In this document: positions 56,323 to 64,000 of the stretch, one piece after another | Numbering within the stretch: the stretch's first letter is position 1 | Layout of the letters: every line of letters begins with the position of its first letter | From: an uncultured Aliiroseovarius sp. | GTDB taxonomy: Bacteria > Pseudomonadota > Alphaproteobacteria > Rhodobacterales > Rhodobacteraceae | Length of the DNA stretch: 64,000 nt | Direction: 5' to 3' | Assembly (NCBI RefSeq): GCF_947497285.1 | Contig: NZ_CANMFT010000007.1 | Location: 162,725 to 226,724 of the forward strand | Made by a program: the position numbers and the translations under genes | Notes under the pieces: model-generated | Told to the model about the DNA's origin: nothing | Databases searched by the model: none | The model's input: only the letters and a program-made list of their open reading frames with translations

Positions 56323-56895
56323 TTAGCGGTTCGCCCCCGGCACCCAAAGCACGTCCGATTTGCCGTCGTCATTTGCGACACGCGCGGCCACGAAACACCA
56401 GTCCGACAGGCGGTTCAGGTATTTGATAGCGGCGGGGTTCACGTCTTCGACGGTTGCAAGCTCGGTCGTCAGCCGTTCGGCGCGGCGGCTTACGGTGCGT
56501 GTTAGATGCAGATAGGCGGCCAGCGCGGACCCGCCGGGCAGGATGAAGCTGCGCAGGGGCTCCAACGCTTTGTTCATCGCGTCGATTTCCGCCTCAAGCC
56601 GGTCAACCTGAGCGTCATTCATCCGAAGCGGCGGGTATTCGGCCTCGTCATCCTTGTCCCTATGCGGGCGGCACAGGTCAGCGCCCAGATCGAACAGGTC
56701 GTTCTGGATGCGGGCCAAGGCCGCGTCGATGTCACCTTCGGCATGCAGTCTGGCCAGCCCAATCGTGGCATTGGTTTCGTCCACGGTGCCATAGGCATCA
56801 ACGCGGGCCGAATGCTTCGCAACGCGCGACCCATCGCCCAGTGCTGTTTCGCCCTTGTCGCCGGTGCGCGTGTAAATCTTGTTCAGGACAACCAT
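56323..56895 (-). CDS. Cob(I)yrinic acid a,c-diamide adenosyltransferase, PduO type
   Basis: Adds the adenosyl group from ATP to corrinoid cobalt, forming coenzyme B12. 190 residues with YTRTGDKGETALGDGSRV, AYGTVDETNATIGLAR and the C-terminal LNRLSDWCFVAARVAN. ATG 56895 overlaps the HIG1-like stop (TGATG). Complements the corrin operon at 15412-22027. Confidence 0.93.
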   Translation of the reverse strand: MVVLNKIYTRTGDKGETALGDGSRVAKHSARVDAYGTVDETNATIGLARLHAEGDIDAALARIQNDLFDLGADLCRPHRDKDDEAEYPPLRMNDAQVDRLEAEIDAMNKALEPLRSFILPGGSALAAYLHLTRTVSRRAERLTTELATVEDVNPAAIKYLNRLSDWCFVAARVANDDGKSDVLWVPGANR

Positions 56896-57101
56896 CAGCC
56901 GTTTCCTCCTCGTATCCAAACGAACAGCAGGATCAGCGCGATCGCGACGGCTTGCGCATATATCCGATACCGCATGAACCGGTTCGAGTGCTTGCGCGAT
57001 GTCTCTCCGCCGATGCCGAACGTGCCGATGCCCATCAATAGAATGATGGCAACGCTGCCAACCGCAACTACGACTAGGGCAAATAGCGGATCGTCGAACA
57101 T
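56895..57101 (-). CDS. HIG1-like twin transmembrane protein
   Basis: A 68-residue protein with two membrane helices (LFALVVVAVGSVAIILLMGI, AQAVAIALILLFVWI) and the intervening basic segment SNRFMRYRIYAQ typical of hypoxia-induced HIG1-domain proteins, which associate with respiratory complexes. AGGA sits 6-7 nt before ATG 57101. Directly upstream of, and overlapping, the adenosyltransferase. Confidence 0.82.
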   Translation of the reverse strand: MFDDPLFALVVVAVGSVAIILLMGIGTFGIGGETSRKHSNRFMRYRIYAQAVAIALILLFVWIRGGNG

Positions 57102-57177
57102 GCTGTTTCCTTGGGTCAGTATCTCGTGTTTCAGATAGCCCCGAAACCGCAAGATTGCGAGGGGTAATCCGTCGCGC

Positions 57178-58014
57178 CTAGCCGTTGGGCGTAAACCGGT
57201 CGAGGATACGGGTCGACAAAAGGCGGCGCGCAATCCCGGCGATGCGGGTGGCCGTCGTGACATAATAACGTGGCTTTGGGTTGCGGCTTTCCAGCGCGTG
57301 GACCAGCTTGTCGGTTACGGCAGATGGCGGCAATTCGAACGTGTCGGGTGTGCCGCTGTCGTCGTAAAGGCGTTCGCGCAGTTTGTGGTAAAGCCCAGCG
57401 CGGGCGCTGTTTTCCCAGTCGATCCAGCGTTCAAACTGTGGGATCGCGTTCTCGCGGATGCGCGTGGTGATCGGGCCGGGTTCGATCAGGATGACCTTGA
57501 TGTCCATGCCCCGCATTTCAAGCCGCAATGTATCCGTTAGCCCCTCTAGCGCGAATTTTGTGGCGACATAGGCGCCGCGCCATGGAAGCGCTGCGAAGCC
57601 CAGCACGGACGAGTTGTTGATGATCCTGCCGTGACCTTGGGCGCGCATGACAGGCAGCGCAAGTCGTGTCAGGTGGTGATAGCCAAACAGGTTGGTCTCG
57701 AAGATGTGACGCAGCGCGTCTGTCGGCAGATCTTCCACGGCGCCTGGAATGGCGAAAGCGCCATTGTTGAACAGCGCGTCGAGCGTGCCGCCTGTGCGGT
57801 TCAGCACTTCGGCCATGGCGGCGTCCATGCTTTGCTCGTCGGCGTGATCCAGTCGGAAGCTTTCCAGCCCTTCGGACCGCAGACGTTCGCAATCCGCCTC
57901 TTGCCGGCAGGTTGCAAACACGCGCCATCCGCGTTTGGCCAATGTATGGGCCGCATCATAACCGATGCCGGACGAACAACCGGTGATCAGGATTGATTGA
58001 GGAGATTTGGGCAT
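57178..58014 (-). CDS. Short-chain dehydrogenase/reductase
   Basis: A 278-residue classical SDR. Cofactor motif ITGCSSGIGYDAAHTLAKRG, NSSVLGF with catalytic Ser and YVATKFALEG with Tyr and Lys. Substrate unknown. Alone, 76 bp downstream of the HIG1-like gene start, with no partner on its strand. Confidence 0.88.
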   Translation of the reverse strand: MPKSPQSILITGCSSGIGYDAAHTLAKRGWRVFATCRQEADCERLRSEGLESFRLDHADEQSMDAAMAEVLNRTGGTLDALFNNGAFAIPGAVEDLPTDALRHIFETNLFGYHHLTRLALPVMRAQGHGRIINNSSVLGFAALPWRGAYVATKFALEGLTDTLRLEMRGMDIKVILIEPGPITTRIRENAIPQFERWIDWENSARAGLYHKLRERLYDDSGTPDTFELPPSAVTDKLVHALESRNPKPRYYVTTATRIAGIARRLLSTRILDRFTPNG

Positions 58015-58149
58015 ATTTGTTCCTGTTTGTCGCGCAGAGGCACTTAGGCGGCAGTCAAAGAAGGGGTCAATGTAAAAGCGACGCGCCCCGCAAAAAGGAC
58101 GCGCCGCTCAGGTGCACTCGGTTGAATGTCGTGTATTGCTATGGCTCGT

Positions 58150-58737
58150 TCAGAGTTGAGTTTTCAGAAATTTCGATGCCATGAAGCCCCGGTCGCCGGT
58201 TGCAACAACCTTGATCTGGCTCCAACCACTTCCTGCAGGGCCCATATCAATGACCTCGGTGCCGCGTGACAGGCGTGCAACGACGCCGTGCTGAGTGGAT
58301 GGTCCCGACCGCATGTTCACCGAACTGCCGCTCACAAAAACGGATTGCAAGGATGACGGGCTTGGTGCGATCGCGGGCGATGCAGGTTGGGGCGTTCCAA
58401 CCCAACTTGCCATGAGCCGGGCTGCCTCTTCCGCCAGTTCGGCTGGTGTTTGCGCTGGCGCGGTGTTTTCCAACGCAACAGGGCTTGCCGCAAAGGCGGC
58501 CTGCGGGGCGTCCGCGATTGCCGCATTGGCTGTCGCGATCACCTCACCCTTGGCAGTTTCGGGCGAAGCAAGCATGCCAGCATCCTGAACTGCGGCAGAA
58601 ACGGGCTGAATCGTTTCCTGCGCGATGGTCGGTTCGCGCCCAATTCGGTCTGCAGGCAGGCCGCTGTCTCGGCCAAAGTGCAGCATCGCAACGCCCAAGG
58701 CACCTGCTGCAAACAGTGTTGTCTTTATAAGACCCAT
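58150..58737 (-). CDS. SH3-domain exported protein
   Basis: A 195-residue protein with one N-terminal hydrophobic segment, then an Ala/Pro-rich low-complexity linker to about residue 130, then a bacterial SH3b domain (VNMRSGPSTQHGVVARLSRG and GWSQIKVVATGDRGFMAS). SH3b domains bind cell-wall peptides. Divergent from parC. Confidence 0.83.
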   Translation of the reverse strand: MGLIKTTLFAAGALGVAMLHFGRDSGLPADRIGREPTIAQETIQPVSAAVQDAGMLASPETAKGEVIATANAAIADAPQAAFAASPVALENTAPAQTPAELAEEAARLMASWVGTPQPASPAIAPSPSSLQSVFVSGSSVNMRSGPSTQHGVVARLSRGTEVIDMGPAGSGWSQIKVVATGDRGFMASKFLKTQL

Positions 58738-58788
58738 AATAATCCCCCCTACTCAAACAACATCTACACAAGAACTTTTTTATCTATC

Positions 58789-58816
58789 GCGGGGAATGTA
58801 ATATAAGTTTCCCCGC
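58789..58816. promoter_or_regulatory. Interrupted palindrome between the SH3 gene and parC
   Basis: GCGGGGAA (58789-58796) and TTCCCCGC (58809-58816) are perfect 8-base arms around a 12-nt AT-rich centre (TGTAATATAAGT). The gap is 120 bp between divergent genes, so this is an operator or promoter-overlapping site candidate, not a terminator. Confidence 0.42.
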
Positions 58817-58857
58817 AGCCGCTTTACGCGAGTCTCCCTCAAAGATACACAGCTTCC

Positions 58858-61191
58858 ATGAATAATGTAACTGAAAACCCCGACAGGCAGGGATCGGACA
58901 TCGCCGAACCGCTGCGCCGCGCCATTGGCGACCGCTATCTGACTTATGCATTGTCAACGATCATGCACAGGGCCTTGCCTGACGCGCGTGACGGGTTGAA
59001 GCCAGTGCACCGGCGGATCCTTTACGCGATGTCGAGGTTGAAACTGGCATCAGGCGGCAAGTTCCTGAAATCGGCCAAGATTTCTGGCGACACGATGGGG
59101 GATTTCCACCCTCATGGCGATGCCGCAATCTATGATGCGATGGCGCGTTTGGCGCAGGATTTCGCGGTGCGTTATCCGCTTGTCGACGGGCAAGGTAACT
59201 TCGGAAATATCGACGGCGACAACCCCGCCGCCAGCCGATACACCGAGGCCCGGATGACCTTCGTCGCCGAGGCCATGTTGAACGGTCTTGACGAAAACGC
59301 CGTTGACTATCGCGACAATTATGATGGTCGCCTGACGGAACCGGTGGTTTTGCCAGCCGAGTTTCCAAACCTGTTGGCCAACGGCTCGTCGGGCATTGCG
59401 GTTGGCATGGCCACCAATATTCCGCCGCACAATATCGCAGAGCTGATTGACGCTTGTCTGCATCTGATCAAGGTGCCGGACGCCCGTGACGACACCCTTT
59501 TGAACTATGTGCCGGGCCCGGATTTCCCCACCGGTGGCATCATCGTCGAACCGCGCGAAAACATCGCGCAAGCCTATCGCACCGGGCGTGGATCGTTCCG
59601 GCTACGCTGTAAGTGGGAGATTGAGGATCTGGGGCGCGGTCAATGGCACATCGTCGTGACCGAGATCCCGTATCAGGTTCAGAAATCCAAGCTGATCGAG
59701 AAGATTGCCGAGGTGATCCAGACCAAGAAGGTTCCGATTCTTGGCGACATTCGTGACGAAAGCGCCGATGACGTTCGGATCGTGCTGGAACCGAAATCCA
59801 AGAATGTGGATGCCGAGCTTCTGATGAACCTGATGTTCCGCAACTCGGACCTTGAAACACGGTTCAGTCTGAACATGAACGTGCTGATCGACGGTGTGAC
59901 GCCGAAGGTTTGCTCGATGAAGGAGGTGCTGCGCGCCTTCCTTGATCACCGCCGCGACGTGCTGTTGCGCCGCTCGACCCACCGGATGGAAAAGATCGAC
60001 CACCGGCTTGAGGTGTTGGAAGGCTTCATTGTCGCCTTCCTGAACCTCGACCGCGTGATCGACATCATCCGTTATGATGATGACCCCAAAGCGGCCTTGA
60101 TGCGCGAGGATTGGGCGCGCGATCACGTCCGCGCCATGAACGAAACGGATTATGTCAGCCCCGCGCCGGGCGAAGGTGAGTTGTCCGAGCTTCAGGCCGA
60201 CGCGATCCTGAACATGCGCCTGCGCAGCTTGCGGCGCCTTGAGGAAATCGAGCTGGTGCGCGAGCGTGACAAGTTGATGGAAGAGCGTGCAGGTCTTGAG
60301 GATCTTCTGGACAGTGGCGACCTGCAATGGGCCCGGATCGCGGAGCAGTTGAAGGAAACCAAAAAGCTTTTCGGCAAGGATTACGAGGGCGGTGCACGAC
60401 GCACGCAATTCGCCGAAGCGGGCGAAGTCGAAGATGTGCCGCTGGAGGCGATGATCGAGAAGGAACCGATCACCGTTGTCTGCTCGCAAATGGGTTGGAT
60501 TCGTGCCATGTCGGGGCATATCGACCTGACGCGCGAGTTGAAGTTCCGCGACGGTGATGCCCCCCGCTTCGTGTTCCATGCGGAAACCACCGACAAGCTG
60601 CTGGTCTTCGATTCGAACGGCAAATTCTTCACGCTGTCGGCGGCAAACCTGCCGGGCGGGCGGGGCATGGGCGAACCTTTGCGTCTGATGGTTGATCTGC
60701 CGAACGAGGCAGAGATCGTCGATCTGTTCATTCACCAGCCGGGGCGACGACTGCTTGTTGCCTCGACCGAAGGGAACGGGTTTATCGTCAACGAAGATGA
60801 TGTTCTGGCGCAGACCAAGAATGGTAAGCAGGTGCTGAATGTGGGCGACGCCCGCGCCAAGATATGCAAACCGGTCGAAGGGGATCATGTCGCGATCGTA
60901 TCCGAGAACCGCAAGCTGCTTGTTTTCCCGGTGACTGAGATTAACGAAATGACACGCGGCAAGGGTGTGCGGCTTCAGAAATACCACAGCGCACGCGGCA
61001 AGCAGGGTGTGCTTGAACTGGACGGTGGGTTGTCAGACCTCAAGACCTTTGACTGGGAGGTTGGCCTGTCCTGGCCCGCCACGGGCGACCGCACCCGGAC
61101 CGAGGCGGATATGTCGCCGTGGCTGGGCAAGCGGGCAGGTGTTGGCAAAGCCCCTCCGCACGGCTTTCCGCGTGACAACAAGTTCGAGTGA
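58858..61191 (+). CDS. parC: DNA topoisomerase IV subunit A
   Basis: Breakage-reunion subunit that decatenates daughter chromosomes. 777 residues; active-site Tyr128 in AASRYTEARM; the quinolone-determining segment is HPHGDAAIYDAMA. The C-terminal domain lacks the GyrA box, which separates it from GyrA. The downstream membrane-protein gene starts 3 bp after the stop. Confidence 0.95.
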   Translation: MNNVTENPDRQGSDIAEPLRRAIGDRYLTYALSTIMHRALPDARDGLKPVHRRILYAMSRLKLASGGKFLKSAKISGDTMGDFHPHGDAAIYDAMARLAQDFAVRYPLVDGQGNFGNIDGDNPAASRYTEARMTFVAEAMLNGLDENAVDYRDNYDGRLTEPVVLPAEFPNLLANGSSGIAVGMATNIPPHNIAELIDACLHLIKVPDARDDTLLNYVPGPDFPTGGIIVEPRENIAQAYRTGRGSFRLRCKWEIEDLGRGQWHIVVTEIPYQVQKSKLIEKIAEVIQTKKVPILGDIRDESADDVRIVLEPKSKNVDAELLMNLMFRNSDLETRFSLNMNVLIDGVTPKVCSMKEVLRAFLDHRRDVLLRRSTHRMEKIDHRLEVLEGFIVAFLNLDRVIDIIRYDDDPKAALMREDWARDHVRAMNETDYVSPAPGEGELSELQADAILNMRLRSLRRLEEIELVRERDKLMEERAGLEDLLDSGDLQWARIAEQLKETKKLFGKDYEGGARRTQFAEAGEVEDVPLEAMIEKEPITVVCSQMGWIRAMSGHIDLTRELKFRDGDAPRFVFHAETTDKLLVFDSNGKFFTLSAANLPGGRGMGEPLRLMVDLPNEAEIVDLFIHQPGRRLLVASTEGNGFIVNEDDVLAQTKNGKQVLNVGDARAKICKPVEGDHVAIVSENRKLLVFPVTEINEMTRGKGVRLQKYHSARGKQGVLELDGGLSDLKTFDWEVGLSWPATGDRTRTEADMSPWLGKRAGVGKAPPHGFPRDNKFE

Positions 61192-61194
61192 TCA

Positions 61195-62370
61195 ATGCCC
61201 CCTGCCGTCCTGACCATCAGCTATTCCGGGGGCAAGGGGCCGATGCTTTGGCTGGCGCTGAAAACCGGGGTTTTGACGGTTCTGACGTTGGGGTTTTATC
61301 GCTTCTGGGCGAAAACACGACTGCGCCGATATTACTGGAGCGCCATCCGTCCCGGCGGCATCCCCTTGGAATATGTTGGCGACCCGCTTGAGAAACTGTT
61401 GGGGTTTTTGGTCGCTGTCGTGTTCATGGCGTTCTATATCGGCATCATGAACCTGCTTTTGATGTATTTCAGCTTCGCGCTGTTGCAGGGCAGTGTGGCG
61501 GCCTACTTTCTCAGCTTCGTTGGGCTCGCACCGATCATCTTTTTCGCGCAGTATCGCGCGCGACGCTACATCCTTGCGCGCACGCGCTGGCGCGGGATCA
61601 GGTTCGGGCTTGATCCTGGCGCCTGGGGGTTTTCATGGCGGTCCATCGTGCATTGGCTGCTTGCACTTGTGACGCTTGGGCTGACTTGGCCTTTGACGAC
61701 CCTTTGGTTGGAGAAATACAAAGCTGGGCGCACCTACTATGGGGATCAACGGTTCGTGCAGGGGGGGCGACGCGGTTTGCTGTTCGGGGCGATGAAGCAC
61801 GTCTACTACCCCGTGCTTTTGTCCGGTGTCGGTGGCGCAATGGCGGCGTTTTCTGAGAACCCTGCTTGGTTTGCCCTGTTTGTCCTGACCACCCCCTGGC
61901 TGATCTACGGTCTTGCCTATTGGCGGGCGGAAAGCTTCAAGCGGATGACCGAAGCGAAAGAGCTTGGCGTGATCCGTTTCCAGTCGTCTCCAAAGCCGTG
62001 GACCATCATTGGCATCTATGCGCTGGGCTGGTTTTTGATGAATTTGGTGATCAGCGGGTTCTTTCTGGTGCTGCTGGGCGGTTTGTTTTTGCTGCACGGT
62101 AATTTCGGGATCGACGGCGCGGACCTTGATCAACTTGAAGACATGCTTGTGACAAGTGTGCCCGTTCTGGTGCTCGCTTATTTCGGTCTGTTTTTGGGAT
62201 ATCGCGCGATGGCGCATGCGTGGATCACGCTACCGCTTGCTGCCCATTTCGCCGAAGCAACCCGCATCGTGAACGCCGCCGATTTGCATCTGATTGCACA
62301 GCGCGACCGGGACGAGTTCGCCGAGGCTGAAGGGTTTGCCGAGGCGCTGGATGTCGGGGCTGCGATATGA
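61195..62370 (+). CDS. DUF898 (YjgN-like) membrane protein
   Basis: A 391-residue polytopic membrane protein with repeated aromatic/basic blocks FYRFWAKTRLRRYYWSAI and later TTLWLEKYKAGRTYYGD, the DUF898 signature (YjgN). Function unknown. Couples by ATGA to the M48 protease gene, which suggests that the two work together. Confidence 0.87.
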   Translation: MPPAVLTISYSGGKGPMLWLALKTGVLTVLTLGFYRFWAKTRLRRYYWSAIRPGGIPLEYVGDPLEKLLGFLVAVVFMAFYIGIMNLLLMYFSFALLQGSVAAYFLSFVGLAPIIFFAQYRARRYILARTRWRGIRFGLDPGAWGFSWRSIVHWLLALVTLGLTWPLTTLWLEKYKAGRTYYGDQRFVQGGRRGLLFGAMKHVYYPVLLSGVGGAMAAFSENPAWFALFVLTTPWLIYGLAYWRAESFKRMTEAKELGVIRFQSSPKPWTIIGIYALGWFLMNLVISGFFLVLLGGLFLLHGNFGIDGADLDQLEDMLVTSVPVLVLAYFGLFLGYRAMAHAWITLPLAAHFAEATRIVNAADLHLIAQRDRDEFAEAEGFAEALDVGAAI

Positions 62371-63533
62371 CCGACCGGGTGGCGCAACAAACTGGGTTTG
62401 CAGATTTCGTGCATGGCGAACGCGCGTTTGTGTCGCGGGTGCATCTTCAGCCCCAATCTGCGGGTTTGATGATCGAGATGCCGGATGGCAGCGCGCTGCT
62501 TTGGCCGTGGGCTGAAGTGCGACGCCTTCCCGACCAGGCGGACCCTTCAAACTTGGTGCTTGGCCGATCTGACAACAAACTCGCGCGCCTATATTTGCGC
62601 GATGCCGCCCTGATCGCCGAGGTGCAGGCACATGCGTCGCACCTCAAGAAGCGGGACAACATGGTTCCGCTGTCAAAGCTCCTGGTCTGGGCCGGCGGGG
62701 CGGTCGCCTCGGTCGTTACGATCATTTTCGTTCTTGTGCCGTTGATGGCGGCCCAACTGGCAGAGATCCTGCCGCCGGAGGGCGAAAAAGCCTTGGGCGA
62801 CGCCACGTTCGAACAGATTCGCACGGCGCTGGACGAAACAGGTTTTACCGGCACGCCGATTTGCGACGACCCTGCAGGCAATGCGGCGATGCAAGCGATG
62901 TATCAGCGGCTAAACCCAGCGTCTGACCTGCCGTATGGCGTGCAGATCCATGTGCTTGATCATGACATGGTGAATGCCTTCGCCTTACCGGGCGGACGCA
63001 TCGTGTTCTTTCGTGGTTTGATTGATCAAGCCGAAACTGCCGAAGAAGTTGCCGCGGTTCTGGCTCATGAAATCGGACATGTCGTGCACCGAGATCCAAC
63101 CCGCGATGCGCTTAGGTCCGCCGGGTCGCTTGGCGTTTTGGGGCTACTGTTTGGCGACTTTGCCGGGGGCACAATTACCCTGTTTCTGGCCAACCAACTG
63201 GTGAATGCGTCCTACAGCCAAGCCGCGGAAGCTACCGCCGACGCCTATGCGCATGCTTTGCTGGACAATGCTGATATCTCGCCTTCGTCACTGGGCACCA
63301 TGTTTGAACGTTTGCGGGCCGAATATGGCGACGCAGAAGGTATCATTGCGCATTTCATGTCACACCCGCAGATGGGTGCGCGGATCGCAGCTTCGCAGGC
63401 CGCTGTTAGCACGACACGCGACTATGGCTCTATCCTGTCGGGGTTGGAATGGACGGCGTTGCAAGCTGTTTGCACCCCTGAAACAGGTGCAGCCACGCAG
63501 CCTGACGACGCGATCAAGAAAAGCTGGCCGTAG
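62367..63533 (+). CDS. M48-family zinc metallopeptidase
   Basis: A 388-residue protease: an N-terminal beta-rich domain of about 75 residues, a hydrophobic helix (LLVWAGGAVASVVTIIFVLV), then the peptidase with zinc motif LAHEIGHVVHRD and third ligand in AAEATADAYAHALL. Periplasmic or membrane-associated housekeeping protease, as in BepA/HtpX-like quality control. Partner substrate unknown. Overlaps the DUF898 gene start to stop. Confidence 0.9.
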   Translation: MTDRVAQQTGFADFVHGERAFVSRVHLQPQSAGLMIEMPDGSALLWPWAEVRRLPDQADPSNLVLGRSDNKLARLYLRDAALIAEVQAHASHLKKRDNMVPLSKLLVWAGGAVASVVTIIFVLVPLMAAQLAEILPPEGEKALGDATFEQIRTALDETGFTGTPICDDPAGNAAMQAMYQRLNPASDLPYGVQIHVLDHDMVNAFALPGGRIVFFRGLIDQAETAEEVAAVLAHEIGHVVHRDPTRDALRSAGSLGVLGLLFGDFAGGTITLFLANQLVNASYSQAAEATADAYAHALLDNADISPSSLGTMFERLRAEYGDAEGIIAHFMSHPQMGARIAASQAAVSTTRDYGSILSGLEWTALQAVCTPETGAATQPDDAIKKSWP

Positions 63534-63685
63534 AAGCCGCTCGCAGCTTGATTGCGCAGGCGACACCCCAAACTTTGCCCAGCTTTTGGAGTTGATGCGA
63601 AAACAATACGCATTCCAGTCGCCAAAGGTGAGGGAAGTCTTGATTTTCCCTGCGCGACCGAGTAGTCAGCGCGCGATATGAATCC

Positions 63686-63701
63686 GGGTTCGGCGGAACC
63701 C
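63686..63701 (+). other. Small hairpin in the tuf leader
   Basis: GGGTTC (63686-63691) and GAACCC (63696-63701) form a 6-bp stem with a 4-nt loop, 25 bp before the tuf ATG. No T-run follows. The 192-bp gap between the protease and tuf holds no other recognisable structure and no tRNA gene. Confidence 0.3.
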
Positions 63702-63725
63702 CACCAGACACAAGGCTTATGGCAC

Positions 63726-64000
63726 ATGGCTAAGGAAAAGTTTGAACGCTCCAAACCGCACGTCAACATTGGCACGATTGGCCACGTTGACCACGGCAAA
63801 ACGACGCTGACCGCTGCGATCACCAAGTATTTCGGTGACTTCCAGGCGTATGACCAGATTGACGGCGCGCCGGAAGAAAAAGCACGCGGGATCACGATCT
63901 CGACCGCTCACGTTGAGTATGAAACCGACGCGCGTCACTACGCCCACGTCGACTGCCCCGGCCACGCTGACTATGTGAAGAACATGATCACCGGTGCGGC
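63726..64000 (+). CDS. tuf: Elongation factor Tu, N-terminal part
   Basis: Starts at ATG 63726 and runs off the right edge after 91 complete codons. The N-terminus [21 protein letters not shown]-loop GHVDHGKT, effector segment [15 protein letters not shown] and [12 protein letters not shown] are those of bacterial EF-Tu, the GTPase that delivers aminoacyl-tRNA to the ribosome. Confidence 0.97.
   Translation, partial: MAKEKFERSKPHVNIGTIGHVDHGKTTLTAAITKYFGDFQAYDQIDGAPEEKARGITISTAHVEYETDARHYAHVDCPGHADYVKNMITGA

Noticed and set aside
58080..58105. Terminator of the SH3 gene
   Set aside because: GACGCGCC occurs twice in the same orientation (58080-58087, 58098-58105), so it is a direct repeat and cannot form a hairpin of useful length.
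59602..60987. Long open frame antisense to parC
   Set aside because: A 461-codon frame on the minus strand is a by-product of GC-rich codon use; its translation has no recognisable domain and parC on the other strand is certain.
63534..63725. tRNA gene before tuf
   Set aside because: GGGTTC...GAACCC looks like a T-arm stem, but there is no acceptor stem, D-arm or anticodon arm around it.
1..64000. Mobile elements, CRISPR arrays, defence islands or biosynthetic clusters
   Set aside because: No transposase, integrase, phage gene, repeat-spacer pattern, nuclease-helicase group or synthase cluster is seen; gene content and composition are uniform core chromosome.

Overview
This 64-kb window is a stretch of an alphaproteobacterial chromosome, most likely a member of the Rhodobacterales (roseobacter group). 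The evidence is base composition (about 60% G+C by eye), gene order and gene families: the pckA / chvI-chvG-hprK-rapZ-EIIA-ptsH block, the acpS-lepB-rnc-era-recO block, a methylsuccinyl-CoA dehydrogenase of the ethylmalonyl-CoA pathway, a 46-residue aa3 oxidase subunit IV, a perfect CtrA-type site, and several small families I know mainly from Rhodobacteraceae. Almost all of it is densely packed chromosomal core. I see no prophage, insertion sequence, CRISPR array, rRNA or tRNA gene.

Layout. 1-3034: a lytic transglycosylase (cut by the left edge) diverges from dapA-smpB. 3044-6326: a leftward molybdenum-cofactor and formate dehydrogenase maturation operon (fdhD, mobA, mobB-moeA fusion), divergent from azlCD. 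7405-14235: a lipoprotein, the tiny oxidase subunit, an oxidoreductase, a metallo-hydrolase/acyl-CoA dehydrogenase pair, sua5 and yqgE. 14351-22027: a DsbD-N-like protein, then a corrin-ring operon (small His-containing membrane protein, cbiX with a metal-rich tail, cobH, cobL, cobI, a cbiG-cobJ fusion, cobM) whose reading frames mostly overlap. 22092-28868: photolyase, an L,D-transpeptidase with a hairpin over its start, a PatB-like lyase, def, a degenerate deformylase paralogue, fmt, and a CtrA-box gene. 28887-36430: rnhA-GST-ispH, an NYN-domain protein, folK, rpoZ, the RelA/SpoT gene, a DUF2062 protein and pdxJ.

36462-44254: acpS, lepB, rnc, era, a DUF1491 protein and recO; then a META-domain lipoprotein, a TetR regulator with a palindromic operator candidate, mcd and a TauE/SafE permease. 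44435-50950: pckA divergent from chvI-chvG-hprK-rapZ-EIIA-ptsH, a signalling block that couples envelope or acid sensing to a regulatory (non-transport) phosphotransferase system. 50966-57101: an acyltransferase, 3-hydroxybutyryl-CoA dehydrogenase, a DUF6473-type protein, etfBA, a GyrI-like protein, a PduO-type cobalamin adenosyltransferase and a HIG1-like membrane protein. 57178-64000: a short-chain dehydrogenase, an SH3 protein, parC, a DUF898 membrane protein, an M48 protease and the first 91 codons of tuf.

The parts connect metabolically. Corrin synthesis and adenosylation supply coenzyme B12, which the ethylmalonyl-CoA pathway mutases need. Mcd, the other acyl-CoA dehydrogenase and 3-hydroxybutyryl-CoA dehydrogenase feed or use acyl-CoA pools. 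EtfAB accepts electrons from the flavin dehydrogenases, and PckA makes the gluconeogenic link. I did not find a clearly new multigene system. The most notable items are the active-site-dead deformylase, the start-codon hairpin of the L,D-transpeptidase, the CtrA box, the metal-rich tail of CbiX, a lipoprotein with a circularly permuted papain-like His...Cys order, and several sharp palindromes in short intergenic regions.
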